Source: Fen-455 sp052148655 (lineage in GTDB: Bacteria > Actinomycetota > Acidimicrobiia > Acidimicrobiales > Bog-793). Taken from it: a stretch of DNA of 64,000 nucleotides. The position numbers and the translations under genes are program-made. The notes under the pieces are model-generated. The model was not told the origin of the DNA and made no database searches. It saw only the letters and a program-made list of their open reading frames with translations. Of the stretch, positions 17,354-26,509 are shown piece by piece; within the stretch, counting starts at the first letter, position 1, and the number at the start of each line of letters is the position of its first letter. The stretch covers positions 6,821 to 70,820 of the forward strand of contig JBKQHU010000017.1 in the NCBI GenBank assembly GCA_052148655.1, given 5' to 3'.

Positions 17354-19006
17354 ATGAGCACCTCTGTTTCCGGACCCGAGCCCCTCGGGACCTCACTATC
17401 GGGATCGGCAAACCTGGGACGGCGCTCGGAGATGTCCGAAGCGCAGACACGTCTACCCCTTGGAGACCGTCGCTTCATTCTTGCCGTGCTGTGTGTGAGC
17501 CTCCTCATCGTGAGCCTCGACAACACGATCTTGAATGTGGCGCTACCAGTTATCGTGCGCACGCTTCATGCATCGTCAAGCTCGCTGCAGTGGATCGTCG
17601 ACTCGTACGCGATCGTTTTCGCAGGGTTGCTTCTTGTCGCCGGCAGCCTGGGTGACCGCCTGGGCCGCAAGTGGGTGTTCATGACGGGACTGGCCATCTT
17701 CGCGGCTGGTTCGGCAGTGTCTGCTTTCTCCGGTAGCGCCGATCGGCTCATCGCGGCAAGGGCCTTCATGGGAATCGGTGGAGCTGCCATAATGCCGTCG
17801 ACCCTGTCGATCCTCACGAACACTTTCACTGAATCTCGTGAGCGAGCCCGCGCCATCGGAATCTGGTCGGGCACGACGGGTCTTGGTGTCGCCGTGGGGC
17901 CCGTAGCGGGCGGGTGGCTGCTCGCTCACTTTTGGTGGGGCTCGGTGTTCCTCGTCAACGTGCCAATCGCAATCATTGGGCTGTTAGCGGCTACCTGGTT
18001 AGTGCCCAACTCGAAAAACCCCGACTCAAAGCGTCCCGACCCGGTCGGTTCCGGTCTCTCCATCGTGGGCATGGGCTTGTTGTTGTGGGGAATCATCGAA
18101 GCGCCAAACCGCTCCTGGACTTCCCCGCTGATCCTCGGCGCCATAGCGTCCGCGATAGCGGTGCTGGCCGTTTTCGTGATCTGGGAACGGCAGTCCTCCC
18201 ACCCCATGCTCCAAGTTTCATTCTTCAGGTCACGGCGCTTCTCGGCAGCCGTGGGAACCATGGGCATGGTCATGTTCGCTTTGATGGGAGGGCTGTTCCT
18301 CCTGACTCAGTACCTGCAGTTCTCGCTCGGCTACACGGCTTTCGAGACCGGCTTGCGAATCGCGCCGATCGCAGCGGTGCTGCTCGTAGTTGCTCCCCTC
18401 TCGAGCATGATCGATCACCTCGTCGGGACCAAGCCCGTTGTCTTCACTGGAATGGCTCTCCTCGCACTGGGCTTCGGGTTGCTCACGCGAGTGACAGTCC
18501 ACGACACGTATTTGGACGTGCTCCCAGCCTTCTTGGTGCTCGGTTTGGGCACTGGCCTCGCCTTTGCCCCCTGTACTGAATCGGTGATGGGGTCCTTGCC
18601 GGTCGACCAAGCCGGCGTAGGCGCTGCAACCAACGGCGCCTCGCTGCAAACCGGTGGGGCGCTCGGCGTCGGTGTGCTCGGCAGCCTGCTCAACACCCGC
18701 TACCAGAACAGGCTGGCACCGGTGCTCGCCCACTACAAGATGCCGACGTCGATCCTGCACCTGATCACCGGCTCTCTCGGTGGGGCTCTCGCAGTCAGCC
18801 AGAGAATCGGCGGTACGCTCGGCCTCGAGCTCGCCAACTTTGGTCGGCGGTCCTTCGTGAGTGGGATGGACCTCGCCGTCACCGTCGCAGCGTTCGTGGT
18901 CGGCACTGCCGGAGTCGTCGTGCTCGTCGTGCTGCCGAATCGGGGCGCCCGTCCCTTACAAGATCAAGCCAGCGAGTCCACCGCCGTCCGGGCGGGAAAG
19001 GACTGA
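17354..19006 (+). CDS. MFS drug-efflux transporter, DHA2 family (14 helices)
   Basis: Up to 550 residues; an ATG at 17432 (MSEAQTR) starts closer to the first helix and may be the true start. Neither has a convincing Shine-Dalgarno. Motifs of the EmrB/QacA class are clear: LDNTILNVALPVI in TM1 (motif D1), GSLGDRLGRKWVF (motif A) after TM2, and GIWSGTTGLGVAVGPVAGGW (motif C) in TM5. It should export hydrophobic or cationic drugs by proton antiport. No TetR or MarR regulator is adjacent. Confidence 0.88.
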   Translation: MSTSVSGPEPLGTSLSGSANLGRRSEMSEAQTRLPLGDRRFILAVLCVSLLIVSLDNTILNVALPVIVRTLHASSSSLQWIVDSYAIVFAGLLLVAGSLGDRLGRKWVFMTGLAIFAAGSAVSAFSGSADRLIAARAFMGIGGAAIMPSTLSILTNTFTESRERARAIGIWSGTTGLGVAVGPVAGGWLLAHFWWGSVFLVNVPIAIIGLLAATWLVPNSKNPDSKRPDPVGSGLSIVGMGLLLWGIIEAPNRSWTSPLILGAIASAIAVLAVFVIWERQSSHPMLQVSFFRSRRFSAAVGTMGMVMFALMGGLFLLTQYLQFSLGYTAFETGLRIAPIAAVLLVVAPLSSMIDHLVGTKPVVFTGMALLALGFGLLTRVTVHDTYLDVLPAFLVLGLGTGLAFAPCTESVMGSLPVDQAGVGAATNGASLQTGGALGVGVLGSLLNTRYQNRLAPVLAHYKMPTSILHLITGSLGGALAVSQRIGGTLGLELANFGRRSFVSGMDLAVTVAAFVVGTAGVVVLVVLPNRGARPLQDQASESTAVRAGKD

Positions 19007-19111
19007 CTGCCCAGCACCCCGCTGGCAACCTTGGCTCGGTTAGTCGCGCCAGCAAGCTTGCCCGCAACGTCGTCCCCTCCCAGGGCCAGTCTGCACTCAA
19101 CGACGACTCGT

Positions 19112-19117
19112 TACGCT
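19112..19117 (+). promoter_or_regulatory. Probable -10 box (TACGCT) of a leaderless transcript
   Basis: TACGCT ends 6 bases before the ATG at 19124, and no Shine-Dalgarno is present. In actinobacteria a TANNNT box at this spacing puts the transcription start on the start codon. No clear -35 box is seen. Confidence 0.45.
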
Positions 19118-19123
19118 CACGGT

Positions 19124-19861
19124 ATGCCAGCTGATCTGCCGACCATCCTTGCAACCTCGGGCGGACTGACACGTGGGTCGCGCACCGATGTCGCGTTCGC
19201 ACCTTTGCTCATTTGTGCCATCGATCTGGCGGGGGTGGACGCACGCCGCCCCCGGCTCTGTCATATAGGAACGGCCGGCGGCGACCAACGCTGGTGGAAT
19301 GCCCTGTTGAACGAAGCCGGTCACGCGGCGGGAATAGACGTCGCGCACTTGAACCTGTTTCCGATGCCGACCGTCGAGGACATGGCAGGGTTCCTCCTCG
19401 AACAGGATGTGATCTGGGTCAGCGGTGGCAGCGTTGCCAATCTCCTCGCGCTCTGGCGGCTTCACGGTCTCGACTCGATCCTTGCCGAGGTTTGGCGGGC
19501 GGGCGTCGTTCTCGGCGGGGTGTCCGCAGGCTCGCTGTGCTGGCACGTCGGCGGTACCACCGACTCATTCGGGCCGGCTCTCCGCCCGGTGACCAACGGC
19601 CTGGGCCTGCTCCCGTATGCGAATGGAGTCCACTACGACTCCGAACCCCAACGTCGGCCGCTGTTGCACCAGCTCATCGCCGACGGCGTGTTGCCGGACG
19701 GGTACGCCTCTGACGACGGGGTCGGCCTGCTCTACCGAGGCACCGCTCTTGTCGAAGCAGTCACCGAGATGAAGGGGAAGGGGGCCTATGCGGTCCGACG
19801 CGACGGCGACCGGGCCGTAGAGGACCGCATCGAGCCCAGAACCCTGCCAGGCGCGCTTTGA
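19124..19861 (+). CDS. Peptidase S51-family protein (peptidase E / cyanophycinase-like)
   Basis: 245 residues from ATG 19124, which has a -10 box at leaderless spacing; the frame extends to 19031 without homology. Features of the S51 fold are the N-terminal PTILATSGG strand, the WVSGGSVANLLALW helix entry, and the nucleophile elbow GVSAGSLCW (Ser in GxSAG), with the partner His probably in GVHYDSEPQRR. S51 enzymes are serine peptidases that cleave Asp-X dipeptides or cyanophycin. The length matches peptidase E-like members. No cyanophycin synthetase is nearby, so a dipeptidase role is more likely. Confidence 0.75.
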   Translation: MPADLPTILATSGGLTRGSRTDVAFAPLLICAIDLAGVDARRPRLCHIGTAGGDQRWWNALLNEAGHAAGIDVAHLNLFPMPTVEDMAGFLLEQDVIWVSGGSVANLLALWRLHGLDSILAEVWRAGVVLGGVSAGSLCWHVGGTTDSFGPALRPVTNGLGLLPYANGVHYDSEPQRRPLLHQLIADGVLPDGYASDDGVGLLYRGTALVEAVTEMKGKGAYAVRRDGDRAVEDRIEPRTLPGAL

Positions 19862-20026
19862 GTCCTCCACCAACTCGGGCGTCGACCTTCAGATAGCAGA
19901 TGGGTTCCGCCAGGCACCACTGACGACGCGGCCTCCGGGGCGACCGGTTTCGGCTTGATACGGTGCGCTCGTCCGCTCTGGTCCACGAAGGCGAAACTCA
20001 CCCTCCCCGGACATGACAGCCACAGC

Positions 20027-20032
20027 TAGCCT
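20027..20032 (+). promoter_or_regulatory. Probable -10 box (TAGCCT) of a leaderless transcript
   Basis: TAGCCT is followed by exactly 6 bases and then the GTG start at 20039; no Shine-Dalgarno exists. The geometry matches that upstream of the preceding gene. Confidence 0.45.
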
Positions 20033-20038
20033 GCCCCT

Positions 20039-20599
20039 GTGAGCAAAGAGCCAGCTGAGATCAGGCTCCCCCCACGCGAAGTCGTCCCGCCCAAGGGCCT
20101 TTGGCGATTCGTCATCACCCGCGTCCTGGCGGTGGCCGCCCTGGGCTTCATAATGGCAGTGGGGCTGAACCACTCCTCCAAGACCGTGATCGCGGCAGCC
20201 ATCTTCCTGGTCCTCATGATCTTGATCGCGGCGTTGCAAGTACCACTGTTCAAGCGGCGCTGGCACCGACTCGAGGAGGACCGGCTCAAGAGCCTTCCCG
20301 GGGATCCCATCTACGCGGGTCCCGCCCGTGTGGACAGCCCGGGCGGCGGCCGCCCAGTGGCCGGGGAACTCGTTCTCGACAGCCGAGGCATCACCTTTAC
20401 ACCCAAGCGCACCCAGGACATGGCCTCTCTCAGGATCACATGGGGCCAGATGACTCATATCCGGCTCCTCCCGATCTCGACGGCCCCAGTCGCCGGCTCG
20501 CTCGAGCTGAGCCTGCACGGGGGTGCAACTCAAAGCTTTGTGGTCCAGCGTTGCGAGTCCCTCGCTGCCAAGCTGCAGCACCTTCCCGACCGCTTATGA
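20039..20599 (+). CDS. Small membrane protein with two helices and a PH-like tail
   Basis: 186 residues from GTG 20039, supported by the -10 box six bases upstream. Two hydrophobic helices (about 20-38 and 43-62) are followed by a soluble domain (about 75-186) rich in beta-strand-like sequence (GELVLDSRGITFTPKR, LSLHGGATQSFVVQ), reminiscent of bacterial PH-domain membrane proteins. No catalytic motif is seen and the family is not recognised with certainty. Confidence 0.6.
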   Translation: MSKEPAEIRLPPREVVPPKGLWRFVITRVLAVAALGFIMAVGLNHSSKTVIAAAIFLVLMILIAALQVPLFKRRWHRLEEDRLKSLPGDPIYAGPARVDSPGGGRPVAGELVLDSRGITFTPKRTQDMASLRITWGQMTHIRLLPISTAPVAGSLELSLHGGATQSFVVQRCESLAAKLQHLPDRL

Positions 20600-21041
20600 G
20601 CCTTCATCTCTTTGTTGGGCAGTGTCCACGGACGTGACACACCCGAGATACCTCAGCCCTGACCACATAGACCATGGTCACACACCTTCGTGCCTAACTT
20701 CTATCTCTCCCATACGCGACCATTGTCGCTGTCGTGCCAGAAGGAACAGACGCCTATTGCAGATTGTGCCCGTGGTGATTTGAGCCCCGTGCCCAGCCGG
20801 TCCAGTTTGGCCATACGGTCGTGCGCCGCGCCCGAGTTGCCATTGAGATAGCGGCGCACCTGTACCGCCGCGGCGGGAGCCTCGCGCGACCCAAGGCATT
20901 GCGCGATTAACCTCGCCACAACAAGCGCCTTGATAAAGGCTGGATAGCACTCCGTGAGTCGGCGATGTCAGCCGCTCTCCGGAACATCACAATGACCAAG
21001 GCGCACCACTTGGCAGCGCCTGGCTTGATGTTCTCGGCGAA
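20600..21041. other. Intergenic region without supported gene
   Basis: About 440 bases between convergent genes. The open frames here have no recognisable protein character, and I see no tRNA or strong hairpin. Confidence 0.5.
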
Positions 21042-22259
21042 TTACAAAGTCGCGGTCGGTGTTCTCTCGTCCATGCCCCACGGAGCGCCGCTCTCGTTCA
21101 ACAGCTCGAGGAACGGCCCGGAGGGAAGCGCCTCGGGACCGAGCAGGCCGACACCCGACCAGGCTCCCGAGTCGAGCAGCTCGAGGGCGACTATCGGGTT
21201 GACGGCGGTCTGCCAGACAACTGCCTGCGAGTCGTCCACCGACATGCACCAGTCGTTGTCGACGGCGTGGTAGAGGTAGACCTCACGCGGTGAGCCGTCC
21301 TTGCCGATGCCCGTCACCCAGGTTCCGGCACAGGTGACACCGTGCATGATGTCGCCGATCGTGGCCGGGTCGGGCAGGCATGCCGCGACGACGTCGCGGG
21401 GCGAGACCTTCTCCGCACCCACCGAGACCTTCCTTGTCGAATCGAGCCCGAGCATGTGGAGAGTCTTCAGCACATTGATGAAGTCGTCCCCGAGCCCGTA
21501 CTTGAACGTGACCCGCTTCGCGTCCAGCCAACGCGGCATGAGCAAAACCTCTTCGTGCTCGACGTTGACGCATTCGACCGGTCCGATGCCGGCCGGGAAG
21601 GTGAAGGTCTCCGGCTCGCTGAACGGCTCGGTGGTGAACCATCCCCGCCCCTTCTCCCAGATGACCGGCGGGTTCAGGCACTCCTCGATCGTCGTCCAGA
21701 TCGAGAAGCTCGGGCAGAAGTCGTAGCCCTCGATGACGAGGTTGGCGCCGTCCCTGACGCCGAGCTCGTCGACAGAACCGAAAAGGTTGTCCGCCGCGTG
21801 GCGGGCGAACACGTCGGAGAGGCCCGGCTCGACACCCATACCGGCCAGGGCCAGCAAACCGCTCTCCTCCCACTTCGGAGCGAGCTCGAACTGCTCGTCC
21901 CCGAGCTTGACACCCGTCTTGGAGTAGGGCTCCTCGGCGTTTGGGTGGGAGAGGGACATGGCCATGTCCATGTAGTTGACGCCCGCGGCCAGGGCCGCGC
22001 GGTAGATCGGCATGACAAAGCGGGGATCGACGGCGTTGAGGACCATGTCGCAGTTCTCCGCGCGGATCAGCTCAGTGATCTCCGACTCGTTGGAGGCGTC
22101 GAGCTTGAAGCCCGAGAAGCGTTCCGAGACAGAAGCCGCCTTTTTTGCGCGCTCCGTGTCGTAGTCGGTCATCACGACCTTCTCGAAGCTGTTCCGGCGC
22201 GCCGCTATGTGGGCAAAGGCACTTCCGACTCCACCGGCTCCTACCACGAGAACTCGCAT
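21042..22259 (-). CDS. Saccharopine dehydrogenase-family oxidoreductase
   Basis: 405 residues from ATG 22259, with AAAGGA upstream. The N-terminal Rossmann motif GAGGVGSAFAHIAARR is immediate, and GMGVEPGLSDVFARHAAD marks the family's central region. These enzymes act on saccharopine-like secondary amines; close relatives also make carboxynorspermidine. The gene is divergent from NADP-type glutamate dehydrogenase and an amino-acid permease, with an aminobutyraldehyde-type dehydrogenase further on. Saccharopine cleavage yields glutamate plus aminoadipate semialdehyde, so a lysine- or polyamine-degrading role is attractive, but the sequence alone does not decide between the two. Confidence 0.8.
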   Translation of the reverse strand: MRVLVVGAGGVGSAFAHIAARRNSFEKVVMTDYDTERAKKAASVSERFSGFKLDASNESEITELIRAENCDMVLNAVDPRFVMPIYRAALAAGVNYMDMAMSLSHPNAEEPYSKTGVKLGDEQFELAPKWEESGLLALAGMGVEPGLSDVFARHAADNLFGSVDELGVRDGANLVIEGYDFCPSFSIWTTIEECLNPPVIWEKGRGWFTTEPFSEPETFTFPAGIGPVECVNVEHEEVLLMPRWLDAKRVTFKYGLGDDFINVLKTLHMLGLDSTRKVSVGAEKVSPRDVVAACLPDPATIGDIMHGVTCAGTWVTGIGKDGSPREVYLYHAVDNDWCMSVDDSQAVVWQTAVNPIVALELLDSGAWSGVGLLGPEALPSGPFLELLNESGAPWGMDERTPTATL

Positions 22260-22539
22260 GGAAAGTCCTTTCTCGGCAATTCGGCCAAAGATCAACAAGC
22301 GGCGTCACGACGAAATGCGACTGCAGACGTGCGCCTATTTAGTTTAGAGGAGGTCCGACGATTCTCCATGGGCCGAAAGTCCCTATTCAGCCCCGGTTGC
22401 CGGTGCGACAATTCTTATGAAGCCCTCAACGAGACAAGGAAGGACGGCACCGGTCGAGAAGCGATCTCGAGATCTCGGGCGAGCCACGGAGGGCCCCGAG
22501 CGCGGCAGATAGGAAGGGCCGAGCAAACCAAGAGCCAGA

Positions 22540-22559
22540 TGTGCACAACGGAGTGCACA
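22540..22559. promoter_or_regulatory. Perfect inverted repeat in the glutamate dehydrogenase leader
   Basis: TGTGCAC (22540-22546) and GTGCACA (22553-22559) flank AACGGA. The repeat ends at the Shine-Dalgarno (GGGAGG) of the glutamate dehydrogenase gene. It could be an operator or an RNA hairpin that affects ribosome access. Confidence 0.5.
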
Positions 22560-22573
22560 GGGAGGCAACTGAA

Positions 22574-23932
22574 GTGAGCAACAACGTCAAGAACATCTTG
22601 AACGAGCTGGCGGTACGCAACTCCGGCGAGCCGGAGTTCCTGCAGGCGGTGAGTGAGGTACTGACCTCGCTCGAGCCCGTCGTCGAGCGATACCCCGTGT
22701 ACCAGGAGATGAAGGTCCTCGAGCGGCTCGTCGAGCCGGAGCGGGTGATCATGTTCCGGGTGAGCTGGACCGACGACAACGGCGAGATCCAGGTCAACCG
22801 CGGTTATCGAGTCCAGATGAACAGCGCCATCGGGCCCTACAAGGGCGGGCTCAGGTTCCACCCTTCGGTCTACCTCGGACTGCTGAAGTTCCTCGCGTTC
22901 GAGCAGGTCATAAAGAACTCCCTGACCACCTTGCCCATGGGTGGCGCAAAGGGCGGGGCCGACTTCGACCCGAAGGGCAAGAGCGACGGAGAGGTGCGCC
23001 GTTTCTGCCAGGCCTTCATGACAGAGCTGTACCGTCACATCGGGCAGTTCACAGATGTGCCGGCCGGTGACATCGGCGTCGGTGGCCGCGAGATCGGCTA
23101 CCTGTTCGGGCAGTACAAGCGGATCGCCAACCAGTTCACCGGTGTGCTAACCGGCAAGGGCCTCAACTGGGGAGGCTCGGAGATCCGCCCGGAAGCCACC
23201 GGCTACGGCGCGGTCTACTTCGCCCAGGAAATGCTCGCCACGCGTTCTGAGAACTTCGAGGGCAAGAAGTGCCTCGTGTCCGGAAGCGGCAACGTCGCTC
23301 AGTTCACAGTTGAGAAGCTCATCGAGCTCGGTGCCAAGGCCCTTACGCTCTCGGACTCGGACGGGTTCGTCTATGACCCGAACGGGATCGACACCGAGAA
23401 GCTCGCCTTCGTCATGGAACTGAAGAACGTGCGCAGGGGACGCATCCGCGAGTACGCGGAGCGCTTCCCGACCGCGACCTTCACTCCGGTGAAGGACGAG
23501 GGCTTCAACCCACTGTGGGCGGTCCCGGCGGAGTGTGCCTTCCCGAGCGCGACTCAGAACGAGATCAACGGCACCGACGCCCGCAACCTCGTCGCCAACG
23601 GGGTCAAGCTCGTCGCCGAAGGCGCGAACATGCCCACGACGCCCGAGGGGGTCGACAGGTTCCTCGAGGCCAAGCTCCTCTACGGCCCAGGCAAAGCCGC
23701 CAACGCAGGCGGTGTGGCCGTCTCAGGCCTGGAGATGACCCAGGACATCGAGCACCTCTCGTGGACCCGTGAGCAGGTGGACAGCAAGCTGAAGCAGATC
23801 ATGCGTGCCATCCACACCAACGTGCGGGCCGCCGCCGAGGAGTACGGCAGGCCGAGCGACTACGTGCTGGGCGCCAACATCGCCGGATTCGTCAAGGTGG
23901 CAGACGCCATGGTGGACGAGAGCACCGTCTGA
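22574..23932 (+). CDS. gdhA: Glutamate dehydrogenase, hexameric NADP-type
   Basis: 452 residues from GTG 22574, preceded by GGGAGG about 9 bases upstream; the frame also opens at a GTG at 22541 inside the inverted repeat. Signature segments are GPYKGGLRFHPSV, PMGGAKGGADFDP (catalytic Lys region), PAGDIGVGGREIGYLFGQYK, and the cofactor motif SGSGNVAQF. Length and motifs match the small hexameric class, usually NADP-linked, interconverting 2-oxoglutarate plus ammonia and glutamate. It is translationally coupled to an APC permease (TGATG), so it may handle nitrogen from an imported amino compound. Confidence 0.94.
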   Translation: MSNNVKNILNELAVRNSGEPEFLQAVSEVLTSLEPVVERYPVYQEMKVLERLVEPERVIMFRVSWTDDNGEIQVNRGYRVQMNSAIGPYKGGLRFHPSVYLGLLKFLAFEQVIKNSLTTLPMGGAKGGADFDPKGKSDGEVRRFCQAFMTELYRHIGQFTDVPAGDIGVGGREIGYLFGQYKRIANQFTGVLTGKGLNWGGSEIRPEATGYGAVYFAQEMLATRSENFEGKKCLVSGSGNVAQFTVEKLIELGAKALTLSDSDGFVYDPNGIDTEKLAFVMELKNVRRGRIREYAERFPTATFTPVKDEGFNPLWAVPAECAFPSATQNEINGTDARNLVANGVKLVAEGANMPTTPEGVDRFLEAKLLYGPGKAANAGGVAVSGLEMTQDIEHLSWTREQVDSKLKQIMRAIHTNVRAAAEEYGRPSDYVLGANIAGFVKVADAMVDESTV

Positions 23933-25569
23933 TGTCGACCGACCCCGCCTTGCTGCATTCAGAGGAAGGGGTCGATAAAGGCTTGAAGTCGGGGGCGCTT
24001 GGACTCGTCTCGAGTGTGGTCATCGGGACCGCGTCCACTGCCCCCGCCTTCAGCCTCGCTGCGACTCTTGGTCTCCTCGCAGTTGGGGTGGGCTTCCACG
24101 CCCCCCTCGTAGCGATCCTGGCGTTCGTGCCGATGCTGCTCATCTCGTTCGGCTACAGCGAGCTCAACAAGGCCGATCCCGACTGCGGGACGACCTTCAC
24201 CTGGGCGACGAGAGCCTTCGGACCCAGGACGGGCTGGGCGGGTGGTTGGGGGATCATCGCCTCGGACGTCCTCGTGATGGCGAGCCTTGCCGAGGTCTCC
24301 GGCCAGTACCTTTTCCTGCTCTTCAACGCCAAGGGCATAGGGAGCGACCCGAGCAGTTTCTGGGTCCTTCTCGTCGGCGTGCTCTTCATCATGGTCCTGA
24401 CTTACGTTTGCTACCGAGGAATCGAGATCTCGGCGAAGGTCCAGTTCGTTCTCCTGGCGATCGAACTCGTCATGATGGCTGTGTACGCGCTCGTGGCGAT
24501 TGTCAGGGTGGCCGTGGGTCACGCCCCGCCGGGCCACATGGTGCCCTCACTGTCGTGGTTCAACCCGACCACGCTCTCCCCCACTGCCTTCGTCGATGGC
24601 CTCGTCCTGATGCTGTTCATCTACTGGGGTTGGGACACGTCGCTGTCTGTGAACGAGGAGACGAACGACAAGGGCCGGCTGCCGGGACTGGCGGGAATCA
24701 TCGCCACGGTGCTGCTGCTGGCAACATACGGGCTGGTCACGATCGCAGCACAGGCATTCGCCGGTGTCGGAACGACCGGAATAGGACTGGCGAACCCCGC
24801 CCACCTCACCGACGTACTGTCCGTGCAAGGATCGGCGGTGTTCGGCTCGAGCTGGTTCGGCTCGATCTTCTCCCACCTGTTGCTGCTCATGGTGTTCTCC
24901 TCGGCCGTGGCCTCCACCCAGACGACGATCCTGCCCACGGCCCGCACGGTGCTCTCGATGAGCGTGTACAAGGCGGTGCCGGACGCGTTCGGCCGCATGC
25001 ACGAGAGGTACCTGACCCCGACAGTCGCCACGGTGGTGATGGGGGGAATCTCGATCGTGATGTACGCCGCCATGAACTACATGTCAGGCGGGTTGATAAT
25101 CCTGGACGCCGTCACCGCGATCGGAGTGTGGATAGCGTTCTACTACGGCCTGACCGGCTGGACGTGTCTGTGGTACTACCGGAGAGTCCTCACGCGAAGC
25201 ACTCGTGACCTGTTCATGAAGGGAATCCTGCCCGGGCTCGGCGGCGTGATCATGTTTGCCGCGGGGGCCTGGAGCTTGAAAGAGGACTGGTTCTTTTCGA
25301 GCGGTCAGAGCTACACCGCCTGGCGCTTTCCCTTCGGCCCGCACTGGGAGATAGGCGGGGTGTTTCTTATCTTCCTCTTGAGCGCCGTCGTCGGCCTCAT
25401 CTGCGCAGTGCTATGGCGGTTCGCATCACCCGCCTTCTTCCGCGGCGAGACGCTCAACCGCTCCACACCGACGCTCGTGCCCGAGGGCGCCGCCTTGCCG
25501 TTCGCACCGACAGGCGCAGGGGCTCAGGGCACGCAACCGGGAGACGAATTCGGCAACCGTCCCGTCTGA
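23932..25569 (+). CDS. APC-family amino acid/polyamine permease
   Basis: 545 residues with about 12 membrane segments. The N-terminal SVVIGTASTAPAFSLAATLG is the broken-helix TM1 region of APC carriers, and NKADPDCGTTFTWATRAFGP follows TM2. The ATG overlaps the glutamate dehydrogenase stop (TGATG), so the two are made together. The substrate could be glutamate, another amino acid or a polyamine; coupling to glutamate dehydrogenase and the aminobutyraldehyde dehydrogenase downstream supports a nitrogen-rich catabolic substrate. The C-terminal 40 residues are soluble. Confidence 0.86.
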   Translation: MSTDPALLHSEEGVDKGLKSGALGLVSSVVIGTASTAPAFSLAATLGLLAVGVGFHAPLVAILAFVPMLLISFGYSELNKADPDCGTTFTWATRAFGPRTGWAGGWGIIASDVLVMASLAEVSGQYLFLLFNAKGIGSDPSSFWVLLVGVLFIMVLTYVCYRGIEISAKVQFVLLAIELVMMAVYALVAIVRVAVGHAPPGHMVPSLSWFNPTTLSPTAFVDGLVLMLFIYWGWDTSLSVNEETNDKGRLPGLAGIIATVLLLATYGLVTIAAQAFAGVGTTGIGLANPAHLTDVLSVQGSAVFGSSWFGSIFSHLLLLMVFSSAVASTQTTILPTARTVLSMSVYKAVPDAFGRMHERYLTPTVATVVMGGISIVMYAAMNYMSGGLIILDAVTAIGVWIAFYYGLTGWTCLWYYRRVLTRSTRDLFMKGILPGLGGVIMFAAGAWSLKEDWFFSSGQSYTAWRFPFGPHWEIGGVFLIFLLSAVVGLICAVLWRFASPAFFRGETLNRSTPTLVPEGAALPFAPTGAGAQGTQPGDEFGNRPV

Positions 25570-25805
25570 ACGTCTGTCCGCAAACATTCGACGCCTACTC
25601 GGGTGGCCTGGATCTGTCCGGTGGTCGGTCAATACCGCCGGCCGCGGCGGAGGGCGCCGATCGCTCATTTCCTGTGATCGGCCGTTGCCTGCATCCCCGT
25701 GTCGGCTTCCGGTTGGCGATGCCTGACGGGCGTGACAGCTAGCTATTGTCAACCAGTCACCCCAAGGCCGCCTTCAGGCCAAGAGATAAGAGATAGAGGT
25801 GGAAC

Positions 25806-26255
25806 TTGCGACGCCTTGCACTCGCGATCTTCAGCATTACCCTCGCGGCCAGCCTGTTGCTGACAACGGGTGGAGCGGGCGCAGCCCGCGGTCCGGCACC
25901 GACCCGCCTGGGTCCAGCCCCGGTTGCCGAGGCTGTCGCCAGAGTGCTCTCATGTCTCGGCGTCCCCGAAGAGAGACCGGCGGACTATCTCATGTCGTGT
26001 GCCGACGCCAATGCCTCTTGGAAGAATGTCCACTGGGCGAACTGGGGGCTCAAGACCGCCCTCGGCACCGGTGACCTCTACCAGAACGACTGTCAGCCCA
26101 ACTGCGTGTCGGGCCGTTTCCAAACTTACGTGGCCAAGGTGGTGCTGTCGGGGGTCACCGAGACCAAGAAGTACGGCCGGCTGTACTCCAGGGCCACGTT
26201 CTCTTACTCGGTGAGCACCAAGCGCGAGAGCGAGACGTTCGGCCTCGCGACCTGA
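25806..26255 (+). CDS. Small secreted protein of unknown function
   Basis: 149 residues from TTG 25806, supported by AGAGGTGG about 5 bases upstream. A signal peptide is evident (RRLALAIFSITLAASLLLTT then GGAGAA). The mature part has CADANASWKNVHWANWG, a pattern seen in short secreted actinobacterial proteins, plus Cys residues that could form disulfides. No enzyme motif is visible. It lies between the permease and the aldehyde dehydrogenase and may be unrelated to them. Confidence 0.6.
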   Translation: MRRLALAIFSITLAASLLLTTGGAGAARGPAPTRLGPAPVAEAVARVLSCLGVPEERPADYLMSCADANASWKNVHWANWGLKTALGTGDLYQNDCQPNCVSGRFQTYVAKVVLSGVTETKKYGRLYSRATFSYSVSTKRESETFGLAT

Positions 26256-26509
26256 CACGAGCCAGGTCCTCTTTGCGCCAAGGCGCCTGCGCCGACGGGC
26301 CACAGCCCACGGGGAGGGACCTTCGGCCCTGGGCGAATGGCGCCGCACAAGCTACGGTGCAACCAGACGTGGGCCATGTCGATGGTCATCTCCTGCGACG
26401 CAGTGGCGCCGCCACCCGGGCGGTCGGACGCCGACTGGATCTCGGGATCGGCCCGTTCGGCTCCCAGATCATCGACGGCAGGGGCACGATTGCGGAAAGG
26501 AGCAGTGCC

